NCBI GenBank assembly: GCA_949710005.1
Contig: OX453280.1
Location: 23,247,152 to 23,311,151 of the forward strand
Direction of reading: 5' to 3'
DNA: 64,000 nt
Source: Ricordea florida
Lineage: Eukaryota > Cnidaria > Anthozoa > Corallimorpharia > Ricordeidae
Within the stretch, counting starts at the first letter, position 1. The number at the start of each line of letters is the position of its first letter. Positions 23,554-35,791 of the stretch are shown piece after piece. The notes under the pieces were generated by a model. It saw only the letters and a list, made by a program, of their open reading frames with translations. It did no database searches and was not told where the DNA came from. The position numbers and the translations under genes were made by a program.

Positions 23554-25506
23554 TGCAATGAAGACCTCTTCTTCAGCTTTGGCTTTGGTGTTACTTGTTA
23601 TCTTCGCATCATTTTTGAGCGAGGTAGAAATGCTCTCACAGAACGGCCGGTACCTTCGGTTTGGTAGAACCGTTTCGAAGAAAACACGCGGCAGAGGACA
23701 AGAGGCAAAATGGAGCAAAATAGACGACGGGGATTTTGAACGAGAGCCTCAACTTGAAAGAAGCCTCCCAAACTGGTAAATATATTGATTACACGTATAC
23801 TGAATGTGTTCTTTTCGAATGGTTAATGCTAATGCCCACCACATACATGACATCTAACATTGATAGTAACAATTCAAATTGTCATCGCAGACTATGCTTC
23901 TAACTGAAGGGAAAATGGGCGGTGTAGGGTTCACTGCAATAGTTCATAAAACCTTGCTGCAAATAGATCATCCTCATTCTTGAATAAAGAAAACCAAATA
24001 AAAACATCATATTATGGACACGAAGAGCAACAGCCTTGAGTCTTGAAAAAAATAACACTCGCAAAAATTCATAATTTCCTCATTAATTCCTTGATGCAAA
24101 TTCGTCATGTGGCAGTTGAAACACATGATTCTGTTTGTTTACCCCTTTTCTTTAAAAAAAAAGCTGTTTTTCTTTTCTTTTTTTTTTAAATTTCTGCAGT
24201 TTTGAACTAAGGAGTCCCATAAATTTGGTCTTCTTTTTCCTTGCGTATTAAAAGCGAACAGTCTGTAGATTGCGACAATCGCTTGCTTTTCTCAAGGTGT
24301 ACCCGGCCTTTCCACCCAAAGTGAAAATATTGACATTTTCGTCAGCTCAGCTGCACTGGCTGACAGGAATGTTCTTCCGCTCAGTCAAAACACAGCGGGA
24401 AACCGCCTCTGAAACATGCATTAGGATTTTAAAAGGCAAAAATGATCAGACCGCGTTTTACACACTTTTTCGCCAGGACATAAAGCTGCTGAAAATTAAA
24501 CACAGTGCTGTCTTAAAGTTATAAACAGACTAACGGCTTTTCAATGGGTTTGCTTCGTTTTTATTTCACATGTTGACTGCGCCATACTAATTTTGTCAAA
24601 ATGCAGTCTATACTTGCCTATCAACTTGTTTTGACTGCAAAGTGCCGGTCACGAAAAATAATAAGAGAAAATAATAAGAGAAAAAGACAAGAAAACTGAA
24701 AAAAAACTTCATTTATGCTACAACGTTACGGAACTGAAACAATACGAAAACAGTTTGAGTCTCTAGAAAGAAGGGAAACTAAGCACAATGTATTTCGTCT
24801 TGTAAAGAGAATCAGCCACCGGCTGAAACGGTTTTTTTAACCCTTTAACCCCTGAGATCAAAATCTTAATTCTTCTAACTGACCTCAAAACATCTTTCAT
24901 TACATCAATGTGGAGATTTTGATGTTATATCAAAAAAAACCTATGTGAGTTTTCAGATTGCATATTCTCATGAGCTCTACAGTTGCCTTTGTAGTAATAT
25001 GTTTAAGAGAAGATGCATGTTGGTCAGTCTCAGGGAGTAAAGGGTTCAAAAGAGATTGTAATGTGGCGCGAAGATACGAGTTTTGTCTTGAAGTGCTATA
25101 ACGATATTTTACTAAAGAGCGCGAGGAGTGAGTAAAATACAATTATGTTCTCAACACCATGAAATATAAATTTAAAATTTATATCTTAAAGGCCGGAATA
25201 AAACAGACAAACTGACCGTTTTAATAGCAACCATGAAACCGAGGGAAATGGCATTTATTAATATCGATACGTCATTCTTAACTCTTCGACGCATGCTCAG
25301 CTTGGTTGCAGAATTGCCCATCGCACTGGGGTAAAAATTGATGGACATAGCGCGCTTCTGGATCCTCGCAAGATCGTTATAGGAAACTAGATAGGAAGGC
25401 GCTTGTCGGCTTTGTTCGAGAAATATAATTTGGTCAAAAGTATAACTTATTTCCTCTGTTTGTGTTTCTTTGCAGGGCTGAAGAAGATGCACCAGCCCTC
25501 GTATAA
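23554..25506 (+). CDS. Small secreted RFGR-motif peptide precursor (82 aa, two coding exons)
   Basis: The coding exon starts after a strong acceptor (TTTTTTTCTTGCAG, ending 23553), with ATG at 23558. It ends at 23775 before GTAAAT; exon 2 begins at 25476 after TTTCTTTGCAG and finishes at TAA 25504-25506. The junction rebuilds a Trp codon and adds AEEDAPALV. Retaining the intron would instead stop right after that Trp. Residues 1-21 form a signal peptide (MKTSSSALALVLLVIFASFL). Next comes SQNGRYLRFGRTVSKKTRGR (27-46), with a Lys-Lys site at 41-42, then an acidic tail with DFERE (59-63). A polyadenylation signal AATAAA lies at 25557-25562, another at about 25709. The gene shares its organisation with 28625-28840 and 56130-58807. 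The likely role is a secreted signalling peptide; an antimicrobial role cannot be excluded because the middle is cationic. Confidence 0.75.
24839..25046. mobile_element. MITE in the second intron of the peptide gene
   Basis: Left end AACCCTTTAACCCCTGAGA and right end TCTCAGGGAGTAAAGGGTT are inverted copies with two mismatches, about 208 bp apart. A related CCCTTTAAGCC element is at 62160-62290. Confidence 0.75.
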
Positions 25507-25556
25507 TGGCAGCTTGTTAGGAAGCCTTCTTTAGCAGCTCCACACAGAAAAAAAGA

Positions 25557-25562
25557 AATAAA
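25557..25562 (+). terminator. Polyadenylation signal of the RFGR gene
   Basis: Canonical AATAAA about 50 bases after the TAA stop. A second copy at about 25709 is a possible alternative. Confidence 0.55.
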
Positions 25563-25934
25563 TGTAATATTAGAATTCCAACCGATCACCTTCAAAGCAA
25601 TCTTGGTGCTTAAAATTTTCCTTCTTTTCCTGACCTTATTTTCTGGCGATAGTTTTGCGCTGATTTTAGCTAATCTCTTTTTTATTTGTTCGTAATCGTT
25701 TTTGTTTGAATAAAAGTTTTCAGTTTGAAAATTTCCTTGAGCTTTTATGTGGAGCATCTTCCATAGTTGCTATTCGAAAAGTCACATAAAACAGCCCCCT
25801 CTTTGGTTCACTTTTGAATGTTTGTTAAATTTGTCTTTCACTAAGTGTCTCAAATGTTTACTGGTTCAATGGCTTGTATTTTCTCAGAGACCTAATAAAT
25901 GTTTCGATGAACAAGAGGTAATGAGTATTATTGT

Positions 25935-26202
25935 ATCCCTCAGTTAACACGCGCGCTGTGATTGTTCAATTTAGCGAGCCGTACTTCACTGTACGGCCCA
26001 CTAAATTCAAAAGTTTGTTTTGAGATATAATAGACATCTTACAAATCTCGTTTTCTCGGTCTATACTGTAAGTTACGGATCCTCGTTTTTCTTCCGCTTG
26101 GATTTATGGCCCGCGCGCTTCGCGCTTGGGCCATAAATCCGAGCGGAAAAAACTCGGTCCGTAACTTACAGTACGGACCTCGAACTCGGTTAGCGAGAGG
26201 TA
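25935..26202. mobile_element. MITE (copy 2 of the 16307-16582 family)
   Basis: Shares CAGTTAACACGCGCGCTGTG, GCCGTACTTCACTGTACGGC, TTTATGGCCCGCGCGCTTCG and the terminal AGCGAGAGGTAT with copy 1. It has the same long internal hairpin. Confidence 0.85.
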
Positions 26203-27720
26203 TCTATGGTGCAATGACGGAGAAAAATGGTAGCGCATCCGTTTCGTCTTCGGAGCAGCGTTAGTTCAGTGGACCTCGTTTACCTTGATCGGGTGCCATA
26301 ACCTACTATCCGTATTTGGGAACAAAGACGTTTTTTGCCACTAAAGTTTGCCAGAAGGCAAGACTATCTCCTCTTAATGGCATGTTAAGTAGTAAGTTTA
26401 AGGAGCGAATCATTTATGCTTTTGTAATTTGCTTTTGGACCCGATTCACCAGCGCCTGTTTTCGGAGAACCGAAGGGCGAGCACAGAAACTGGGCTAGTA
26501 ACAAAATCTTGCGGTTAACTGTTACTCTGCGCGCATTTCCAAGTTCTGACAAAGGACTAGCCAGCTAGAAAGATCCAGGAAAGGAATTTTCCGATTTGTT
26601 TATTGATAAAAGTTTTGGGGTGACAGAACAAAGAGCATGGCTTCATCGTCAAACAAGTCATTTAAGAGTTTGATAAATGTTAAAACAGGACATTTGCCAG
26701 TTGTAAAGCAAATCTGCCATCAACTGGTTTACATTCTGATGGCCGACTAAACGCGTGTGAGATTGCTACAGACACATCGTTATAGCTAACAGGTCTAGCA
26801 AAAGAGCAATCATTTCAGGATGTATGAAATTTTAGTTCCGCTTTGATTTTGGTTAATCATAGGTCCGTGGGCGTGCAAAAATATATTCAAGCTATTAAAT
26901 GCCCACTTCAAATCCGATTCGACTAAGGTTGTTAACGCTGGCTAGTCTTTCTTTTTGCCTCAGATCCTCCGCGCGGACCTTAGCAAAATAATATTAAGTA
27001 AATTAGTTGAAAAACGAGGTGGGAATGGGGAGAGGGAGGAAAAAGAAACGCTTCGCAGCTTCGCCACTCGCCGCTCGCACCGTGATCAGTTTGTGCATCG
27101 TACTCCGCGCACAGAGAATCAGCAGAAAAAGAGCCTGAGATTACTTAAGGTCCGTAAAATAGATAGTAATTACTGAAAGTTTATGTCACATTCATTTTCT
27201 TACCAAATATAGTAATTAGTACTCTGCTACATATCCTGAGCATAGCTGGAACGTTCCTGGGAATGATTTCCTTACAGGTCTCTGCATGCTGTAGTTGAAT
27301 TGTCTTGGGAAGTGGGCGTGCAAACATATCTTGTTTTCTGAGAACGAAACCGTACGGCTACAGAATGCATAATGAAGAAGGGACCTGTGCAGAGATCATT
27401 TCCGTTCCTGCAACATGCTCTGTTTCGAGAAAGCAAGGAGCTCTGAAGTAAACCACAACCGAAACGATTTTATTTCTCTTTACTTGGCAAAAATTACACA
27501 TTCATATATTCCAGGTTTAGTTCTAGTTTCACATGTTCAATTCTCGAGCCGTAATTGGCTTGTAACGCCTGCAAGAAAAATAAAACAAGACTAGATTACT
27601 GAGAAAGTGAGGCTAGAACTTTACCTTGGTTTATTTATTAATAGTCAAAATGCTGGGAGACAAGAAGAAGCATTCTCATTGTCTCTCTGAGTGGTGCTTC
27701 TTTTTCCTATATAAAACAGC
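26203..27720. other. Intergenic, nothing recognised
   Basis: No supported gene. Short open frames (26316-26498, 26955-27176) lack domains and start context. Confidence 0.45.
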
Positions 27721-28217
27721 CGAGACGGACCGCTTAGGAATGGACCATTTTATTCTTTTTAAGAATTTTTTCCCCTTTGGGCTGTGCAAGAATTTTTTTT
27801 AGCACCATGGCCTTTTTAGCAACTTTTCCTCCGTTGGCCTACTGTGCCCGATTTTTTTTCTACGCTTTTGCTGTGCAGGAATTTTGTTTTTGGCAATTGC
27901 CCGACCTACAACCCCCCCCCCCCTTTCCCCTCAAAAATAAAACGAGGTCGAAACATTGTCGCAGCTGTTCTTATCTTCGCAATTGCTTTAAAAATTGCAT
28001 ATTTGACTGCAACGATCTTTCACTTATTAATCTTTCTTCAGTAGTTCACATACTAAGAAATTTTCGTACATCCTCATTTAAAATCGCAACTTTACTGAAT
28101 GAGTACGTTAGGTGGATCCATGTATTTGCGAACAGGAAATTGAGTAATATCAATACATGTATTTCGGATCTCAACCAAGGGGTTTTACTTTGCATTACTG
28201 TGTTATAGGTCTTTCGT
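27721..28217. repeat. Diverged relative of the neighbouring MITE plus flanking DNA
   Basis: 27735-27930 contains GGACCATTTTATTC and several TGTGCAAGAATTTTTTTT-like words and ends in a poly-C run, resembling the element at 28221-28530. The long open frames here arise from T and C runs and are not credible genes. Confidence 0.5.
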
Positions 28218-28533
28218 TTAGGGACGGACCATTAGAAAAGTGATGGGGGGGGGGGGGGGAATTTTCAGCTTGCACGAATTTTTTTTTCGCTCACTGCTTG
28301 TGCAGGAATTTTTTTTCAGGTGAGCCCCTCTGCACGAATTTTTTTTACTACGTGTGAAAAAGTCACAATTGGACCTTCCTTCTGCATGAATTTTTTTTTA
28401 CCTTCTTCTTTGCATGAATTTTTTTTCTTGGCATTTTCCCTTGCATGAATTTTTTTGTTTCTTCTTTTACCCACCCGCCCCCCCCCACCCCTCCCCCACC
28501 CCTCCCATCACTTTTCTAATGGTCCGTCCCTTA
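28218..28533. mobile_element. MITE with 30-bp TIRs and TTA target duplication
   Basis: Left end GGGACGGACCATTAGAAAAG (28221) and right end CTTTTCTAATGGTCCGTCCC (28530) are perfect inverted repeats extending into GTGATGGG/CCCATCAC. TTA flanks both sides (28218-28220 and 28531-28533), suggesting Harbinger-type mobilisation. The interior repeats a TGCA[CT]GAATTTTTTTT word about six times. Confidence 0.9.
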
Positions 28534-28624
28534 AGAGTCTTACTGTACATTGCTACAGTCTAGTTTTCCTGCTACAATAAACGCATAACAGTCATTTACA
28601 AAACCTGGTTTAAAACAGCTGTCG

Positions 28625-28840
28625 TTAGTCAAAATGGTTTGACAGGTACGCATCGTTGATAGCATCGTTTTCATCACGTCTGAAATCCTCCATTTGCAGC
28701 CAAGGCCTAAAACGGGCCCGGCCTTTACTCTTCTTTACACTGCGACCGAACCTGAGATAATCCTGCGCGCGTGCGTACGAGGAAAGCATAAGAACGACAA
28801 CCAAGCATGCGAACAGAGCGCGATGATTCATTTTCATCTG
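28625..28840 (-). CDS. Small secreted RFGR-motif peptide precursor (70 aa)
   Basis: On the minus strand a 3' splice site (ACGTTTTCAG) ends at 28838 and ATG begins immediately at 28837; the stop is at 28625-28627. Residues 1-24 form a signal peptide (MKMNHRALFACLVVVLMLSS, then YARA). The predicted cleavage exposes Gln25, which could become pyroglutamate. The next segment is QDYLRFGRSVKKSKGR (25-40), with a Lys-Lys site at 35-36, then an acidic tail with DFRRDEN (51-57). A candidate non-coding first exon ends at 30950 (ACTGAACAG then GTAAAG), about 2 kb upstream, unproven. Unlike the 23554 gene the stop lies in the same exon. It shares YLRFGR-[ST]-V-x-K-K and the tail motif with that gene, so the two are paralogs. 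Proposed role: secreted peptide signal, by inference. Confidence 0.75.
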   Translation of the reverse strand, partial: QMKMNHRALFACLVVVLMLSSYARAQDYLRFGRSVKKSKGRARFRPWLQMEDFRRDENDAINDAYLSNHFD

Positions 28841-29677
28841 AAAACGTAAATGACATGCTGTTATGGTAAGCGTGAAACGTGCAACCTTCGAGTTATAGAC
28901 GCACGCGGGAGGTTACTAAGCACAAAAGAAGCGTAAGCATCTCTAGCTTCTTGAGTGCGTAGCAAGCCTTCCACGTGCGTCCGTAACTCGATGCATGCAA
29001 CCCATGGGCAAATGAATCGCGCGTATTAGCCAATTATAGCGCGCGCGTTCCTAAAGCTGTGTTATAAAAATGATTTGATGCCAGTTTGTGTGTCATTAGT
29101 ACATATCATACATCTCGAACTTCGCTAAAAATACTCCGCTGCGCGTCCTATTTTCAGCTTTCTTCTCGGTGTTCGATATGTGATGAAAACTGTGTCTCGT
29201 GTTTGATGTCCTACGTCAACATTAACAAAAGATTTTACAGAACTACTTAAACCCAGAAGATGGAAGGAATTTCAAGGGAAAACGTTCACCCTAGGGTAAC
29301 GTTGCAAATTAAAAAGCAAATGGAAAGATCGATTTTTTTTTTCAATTAAAATAATTCGGACAGCAATTAGCATCGTACAAAAGCTCGTTTTTCTTTTTTC
29401 CTTAGGCCTTATTGTAGGCTGTCCCATCATACCGTTTAAAATAATAGATGACTAAGCTTTTTTGGCTTCAAGGTTACAACTCAAGCGTAGAGCAAATTCT
29501 ATGAATCAAAGTTCCATTGTTGACACGTGTCACAGCTGTAAACAGCAAAATTAAAGAAGATTCCACTTCTGTTGTTATTGCAGAAAAAAAGGGCGCAAGT
29601 TTAGATAAACAAATTCAAATTTCACTGTTGTTCCCGAGTTTAAAGGCATCAATAAAATAAAGGTCCGCAATGCGTAC
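28841..29677. other. Upstream/intronic DNA of the minus-strand peptide gene
   Basis: No gene was seen. Contains GCGCGCG-rich words near 29040 and is otherwise AT-rich. Confidence 0.4.
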
Positions 29678-30045
29678 ATGCCTGGCTTTTTCTATACAGC
29701 AACCCCTCATGTTAGGATTATTTGCCGGGCGGTCAAGACCAGACCACGACACTGCATGGGATCAACTTCACCTACTCTTCGCGAACAGTGTGTGGGTTCT
29801 TTAACGTCTCACGAAGTATTACGAACAAGGGTTGTGAGACGGGACCTACGGCGTATCGTCCTTATCCGAGAAGACTGGAAAGTCTAACCATTTACAGATG
29901 TCATGGCAAAGGCAGCACTTTCTCCTCAGTTTTTTAAAGACCCTGAGTGATGTTCCGGCCGAGGTTCGAACCAACGACCTCCCACACGATAGTCCAGTGC
30001 TCAACCAACTGAACTAACTGGTCGGCCGTTGTAACAGGCGCTCGA
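29678..30045 (-). mobile_element. tRNA-headed SINE (copy 2)
   Basis: On the minus strand the head has AGTTAGTTCAGTTGGTTGAG and GGTTCGAACCTCGGCCGG (A and B boxes). The body shares CGAGAAGACTGGAAAGTCTA and CCATTTACAGAT with copy 1 on the plus strand. The A box carries substitutions. Confidence 0.8.
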
Positions 30046-33000
30046 CTCACGTGGACAAATAAATAAATGAATGAATAAATCTGATCGTGCCATAATGTGG
30101 CTACGGACTTCGTGTAAGCCACTAGAAAACGTATAACATTGAAGATCTGACTAAGCAGACATGGTTACCAGAGTGAGCATTAAATATTACAGGAGTCTAG
30201 TGTTCACTTAGACGATGATGCTTACAAATTTAACTTGATGGTATCGCACTGGAATTCGGAATGTCATGAGTTTGATTCCGGTTATAACTGTATTTTTTCT
30301 TTTTTTTTTCCCCAGGCTAAACCCAGAGCCTCGTTTGCTTAACTCTGTAGTGCTGAATATTGCCAGCGTCAAATTTTACACTACAGACTGAAAAGTCCCC
30401 TCTTATGATCTCTTTTGGCTGCGAGCTTACTAGACAATCCTGACATACTGCGGCCAAAACTTTGAATAAAAGTAATACAATTTACCGACGCTTCAAAGGT
30501 GAAATGCTTTTTAGGAGTCAGCTGCGACGAACACATTCTTGACAGTGCAACTTTGACAAACGTTCTCTAGGATGCCCAACAAAACATGATAAAATTAATT
30601 AACTCGGAAAAAAGAATTACTGATTGGCTGTCGTTATCTTTAGCCTATCAGTCACACTTTATGTCCGAACTATAAACCAATACTTATCAAAAAGCCCCAA
30701 GAATTAACTTCATCTGCTACAGTAGAAGCCCAAGGCCGAAACTAAATAGTCTTTTTTTTCTCGCAGGATTCGACTGCAACGAAATTAAAACCTACTTCTA
30801 CTCTTAGAGTTGTTGATAGTATTGCAGAGTACCTAACCGGCTGGTCTGCCTTGCAATAAAAACTGCAAGTCGTGAAATCAATGTACATGCAGCGTATTTA
30901 CAGTATCTCTGTTCAAGAAGGCAATACAGAGCAACCAAGCTTTCTTTACCTGTTCAGTTTCAAGTATCCCTTACACCTTGAACCACGTCGCGTTTCTTTT
31001 AGTACAATTTTGGCTCGATTTTCACTTGAGTTGCACAGGGTTAAATAGAAATATATTGGCTCAATTTATCGCAATGCACAAATGATGTTTTCAACCAAAA
31101 ATGCGTGCTTTTTTGTTTTCTACCGGAACCAATATTGGATATCAAACGCTTTCAAAGTGACCGTGCGACTACAACATACGTGGCCCATTTATATCATATA
31201 GTAGATGAGCTCAGTTGAGGAAATGAACAGTGTAGTCATTATGTGACACGTTATTACCGGTTCAAACAATTTCTCTTAACTTTCAATTTATGCTAGCAAG
31301 CATGCGGTCTTTAAGACCAATCTAATTCTAACCGCTCAGGTGAATTAAAATATTTCTAGCTATAAACAGAAGAGAAGTGGGTGGAAATAATAAAACTGTA
31401 CATCCAGCCAGGGAATAATTCACTTGTTTTTACTTCGGGAATTAAACAACGAAGGCACACGTAAATTTGGAGCCCTCCTCCAGTTTTTAATTTTACTAAG
31501 TATAGTTACATTTTCATCAGAATTTATAATTTACATGCCATGCAATTAAAAAAGATTGGCCTCTATCTCGAATGGCTTTCCGTTTTAGTGGCACCGCGAA
31601 GATAATGTTTTAATTGAGAGATAGGAATTGCCAAATGTTTTTTTTTTTTTTTTTAAGGTGGGAGTGTGTTTTTGATGACAACGGCTATATAGACATTATT
31701 TCGTCTTTGTTGTGATTATTCTACTCCGCAGTTCAGTTCGTTCGGTACGTTCAAATAGTTGATGTGTATGTTTACCAAATCTACCAAACAGATTTAAACG
31801 TAAAATGAAGTTTGTTTTCGAATCAAAAATTAATTGGCACGGGCTGTAAAGTTTAGTTATTTTTCATTCGCATTTTGTGTTCGGCATTTTGATTTTTTGT
31901 TATTAAAAAGTAGGATGTAAAAACAGAAAACTGGAACACATTCTCCTCTATCGCCTATGCTTTCCATTCTACTGTTCTAACGCAAGTAGTCAGGACGTGG
32001 CAAAAGCAATGTGAGATGGAAAATATTTTAATGCCGTTTCACGCCCAGTACTGAGACAAGCGTTTTTCAAGTTGATCAAACTGTATAGAATCTTTTGGTT
32101 GACAAAGTTAATATTTTCTTTAACTAAACGAAAACCAGGTTGAAACGTCTGAAAACGCAAAATGTGAAAGCTGTCAATTCGTTTTTACTATTGTCGTCGT
32201 TGTTGTGTATTCCATGTTTTCGTTCTATTTCTCACAATACAGAGAAGTAAATGTATTAGAGTTATTTCCTTTCAACGTTTAAATGTTCTCTCTTGCAACG
32301 TGAACCGTTTAAACTTTAAATTCCTTGCGGTTGACTCTTTTATTCCCAAGATCAGAGTAGTACAGTAATTCTCCTAAATGACTAGTCGGCAATGAATATA
32401 CTATGTTCACTTCAACATTTCATTGGCAAAATAGCAGTGCTAATGTTTGGCATTTACGAAATACGGAAACAGACTGCTCCAATTTGAATAAGCGAGAGGA
32501 CTCTCCATTAATTTTAGGGATCTATAGCAGAACATTTATCGCTCTCAAAGAATTATAATCAAGATTCTTTATCAATTGGACAACCTACAAGTCAGTCCCT
32601 TTTGCGTCCTCTCTTGCTTGGTTGCGGTGTTACAAAGTCTGACACACGATAACTGAGTGATGGGCTACTGTAAAATAATGATCTCGTATAAATCTAAGAT
32701 ATATATTTTTTATACTTAAGACTACGTAAGCTAGGTTTGGTTTTAATGTGTTCAAGACAAATTTTGAAGCAAAATTAAGAGATGCTTCGTCAAGGAAATA
32801 GCTCCCAAAAGTTATCTTTTTTTCTTGCCGTTAATTAAGTTTTTAACGTGGGTTTGTTTCCCGAATGGCGCTCACGATTTGCTTCTATCCGGTGTCCTTG
32901 TCCTTTTTTCAGTTGTCTTATTAAGCTGTGGATCTATACATGCAAAGCGTCGCTTATGAATCTTTTGCCGTCTTTCCTTCCTCTAAAGCTAATAAAGCAA

Positions 33001-33539
33001 AGTCGACAAAAAATAACTTGTTTTTCACTAACGGTTAAGTATTAAGTACAAGTCAAAAGAAGAAAAATCTAGAATTTAGAAAAACAAGTAAGAAAAAAGC
33101 CTTAGTCTGTACACAGTGTCTTTTAATCCGGTAACCCAAGCACATTGAAGAAAGAAAAGTTTAAAAGAAGGAAACGCAACCTTACAGGGTAATTTTTACA
33201 TTAATATCATGAGTGAAACACATCAACATGATCAAGAACAAGTTGCAGTTCTACACTAAGAAACGGTTTAGAGGGAACTTGCTTAATGCAGTAGATTTCA
33301 AGGCCAAACCGAACGAAATATGAAGCGTTTTTTAATAGGAAATACTGTTTGTTGATTTTTGTTTGTGAATCTTCCGGAGTTTAAGATCAAGCGATCCTCC
33401 CAAATCGGTAGCAATATTTTCATCTAGTCAACTATTATAGTAAGTCAAACATACAAGAAAAAACAGGTTTTTTTATTTATATTTAACATACAAAAAAGGT
33501 TTATCAAACGAATTGATAATTTAATTTGTGCCAGCGTGA
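30046..33539. other. Long AT-rich stretch without recognisable genes
   Basis: Both strands were read for coding-like frames, splice-flanked signal peptides, tRNA boxes and inverted repeats. Only T-runs (30297-30312, 31637-31655) and one possible donor for the peptide gene (30950, minus) stand out. Confidence 0.45.
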
Positions 33540-33725
33540 GATAACTGGTGGAAAGCTGAAGTTTCCAGCGTGCAATCTTTGTTCTTCTCGGATAAGAACG
33601 ATAAACAACCGCAGGCCCCGTTTCACAGCACTGGTCTTGTGGGAGGTTAAAAAGATCCCACAACACTGTTCGAATAGAGTAGGGGACGTAGAGTCCGGTG
33701 TGAGGTCTTTAAATACTTACATGAG
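33540..33725. mobile_element. SINE body fragment
   Basis: Contains GTTCTTCTCGGATAAGAACG and TGTGGGAGGTTAAAAAGATC, then CCCACAACACTGTTCG. This is body sequence related to the SINEs at 17640 and 29678, without the tRNA head. Confidence 0.55.
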
Positions 33726-33777
33726 GGCGAATGGTTTTTCAGTACTTACTGTTGTGTGCTACCCTCAATAAATTAAA

Positions 33778-33950
33778 TTTATTATTATTGTTATTATTAT
33801 TATTATTATTATTTTTATTTTTTTTTTTTTTTAATGAGAAAAACAATAATTTTATTGGAACAATGAATAATATTACCAATTACAATAAAATTAACATTAA
33901 TTATTATTATTATTATTATTATTATTTATTATTATTATTATTATTATCTT
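33778..33950. repeat. (TTA)n microsatellite, two blocks
   Basis: ATT/TTA runs at 33780-33835 and 33898-33948, separated by T-rich and A-rich DNA. Confidence 0.9.
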
Positions 33951-34274
33951 ACGGTGGTACAACTTATATTGTCAACTCCGGTTCGATAAACCATAAACTC
34001 ATAGTTTGTATGTTTCAATTTCGAACTGAAGCAGCACCTGTTTCGTCATAAACTAATCCTTTTTTAACCTAGTTAAAAATCTAAAATCCAAGTTAAGGAT
34101 GGGATGCAAAATTATCAGGCATAAAGCAATCTTCACCTAACTGGTTTCGAACCAACATTCAAATTCACTTTACTTCTATACGTTAATTTAGCGCTATGCT
34201 TGGAGAATGAAGAAATAATTGCTTTATACGAAGAATCACCTTCCCTCAATAAGAACTAAAGGTGGCATTTTTAA

Positions 34275-34720
34275 GAAAGCTTCTGAACAGTGCTTACTGT
34301 GGCGCTGTTTGTTTTGTACGCAGTGTTTCTAACTTTTCCATCTATGTGTCAAACCATGCAGTGTGACCATGCTTTGGAAAGCTTCTGAACACTACTATAC
34401 TGTGGCGCGGTTTGTTTTGTACACAGTCTTTCCAAATTTTGCATCAGTCGATCAAACCATGCAGCGCGATCTTTCTTTGGAACGCTACTGCATGGGACCA
34501 GTTCAGTACTGAAAAGCCACGGGACAGTATAATACTGTTTGTTTTACTATACAGTGTGGTTATAGTCCTTTTCATCTGTGTATCAAGCCATTCAGTGTGA
34601 CCACTCTTTGGAAAGCTACAGAACAGTACTGTACGGTGGTACTGTTTGTTTTACTATACAGTGTGATTCTAATTTTTTGTGCAGTGTGACCATTCTTTGG
34701 TAAGCTACTTTTAAAAGCAC
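34275..34720 (-). repeat. Dispersed ~105-bp repeat family, four tandem units (reverse)
   Basis: Four successive units in reverse orientation. Each has a CAAACCATGCAGTGTGACCA-like core, a CTTTGGAAAGCT box, an ACAGTACTGTAC-like box and TGTTTTACTATACAGTGTG. Units are roughly 100-130 bp apart. This is the longest array of the family in the window. Confidence 0.85.
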
Positions 34721-35209
34721 ATTAAAACATGCTGTGTTTTCAATAATGATGAATGAAGATGATTTTGTCCAAGCGTCCACCCTAATACAAAAATTTGAAA
34801 ATTATGTAAATTAACTTTGTTCTTCGTCACCATTTGCTATTTGTTACTTTATCTTTATTACTCTTAAATTATCTATCTCAGTAATTCATGTAACTCTGGT
34901 AAATCATGTAGTATTTCTGCTGACTACAGTAACCTTGTAATTCCATCCGCATTGAATAACCTTAGCAGTTGTGGGCAGAACCGCTCTAACTGTAACTGAA
35001 TATCTATGGAATAAAAATCTTGTCTTGTATTAGTTAGGGCAAAAAAGGTACAAAGTTCATACAACGATTTCATTTTTTGCAATGCACAGATTCGCCTCGT
35101 AACCTTTATCGAGAATAGAATTTTCAGAACAAATACAACCGCGTTTTATCGATAAACAGCATGGAAGATAAACCATCAGAGACTTGTCTTATAAATAAAG
35201 TTTCGGCTA
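34721..35209. other. Intergenic; possible retroelement tail
   Basis: 34925-35035 ends in GGAATAAAAATCTTGTCTTG and looks like a LINE or SINE 3' end, but no coding part was found. Confidence 0.35.
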
Positions 35210-35342
35210 AACTACAGAATACAGGGCCACTTATTTGCATAACTTTGAATAACAATAGTGTCCATTGTTATCTGCTTCGTTCTACAAAAGCTTCCGACAC
35301 CTGTAAACGAGGCGGACCAAGGTGGCCCTGTGTTCTGTAGTT
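35210..35342. mobile_element. Small MITE with ~20-bp TIRs
   Basis: Left AACTACAGAATACAGGGCCA and right TGGCCCTGTGTTCTGTAGTT are inverted copies with a single mismatch; total 133 bp, no ORF. Confidence 0.85.
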
Positions 35343-35791
35343 GCTCCAAAGTTTCCACTGACAATCAACTGAGTGGTATACGCCAGTTTAGCTGACTAAA
35401 TTACTGCAGTGAACTTGCTAACCGAGACTCAAAGTAAGTATAGATATTGTTATTCAGGATTCACTTCCTTACTAGCCACTAAGTGGAGGTTTATATAATG
35501 GCACGCACTGTCAAGTCAATGAAGCTCTACATTGTAGGTTTTTTGCTAAACATGTTATGCGCATTTTGTTATCAGTGTCACCGCTAAGAAGTAGTTACTC
35601 CGCCTAGACGTCAAGCCTATAAATTGTGGTTTTAACTTAACGAAAGTAGTCATACAAAGTTGCTAATCAAGCTAAGACTCTCTAGCTCTTTCAATAACGT
35701 TTCTTACAGAAATTTCCATGTCAATTTCAGAAGTAAACATAAAGCCTTCCATGTTAAATTAAAATAGGACAGCTTGTGGTAAGTGCATAGA

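Noticed and set aside
24270..24524. 84-residue ORF in the second intron of the RFGR gene
   Set aside because: No domain, splice site or conserved motif could be identified, and it lies within an intron supported by good sites.
25172..25757. Two overlapping minus-strand ORFs of about 106 residues
   Set aside because: They run antisense across the last exon, polyadenylation signals and intron of the RFGR gene and lack any domain or start context.
27777..28208. 143-residue ORF
   Set aside because: It spans T-runs, poly-C and MITE-like DNA, and its composition follows the low complexity.
29950..30045. Second tRNA gene
   Set aside because: Same SINE family; mutated A box and shared non-tRNA body.
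33731..34051. Leu/Tyr-rich ORF
   Set aside because: It is the translation of the TTA microsatellite.
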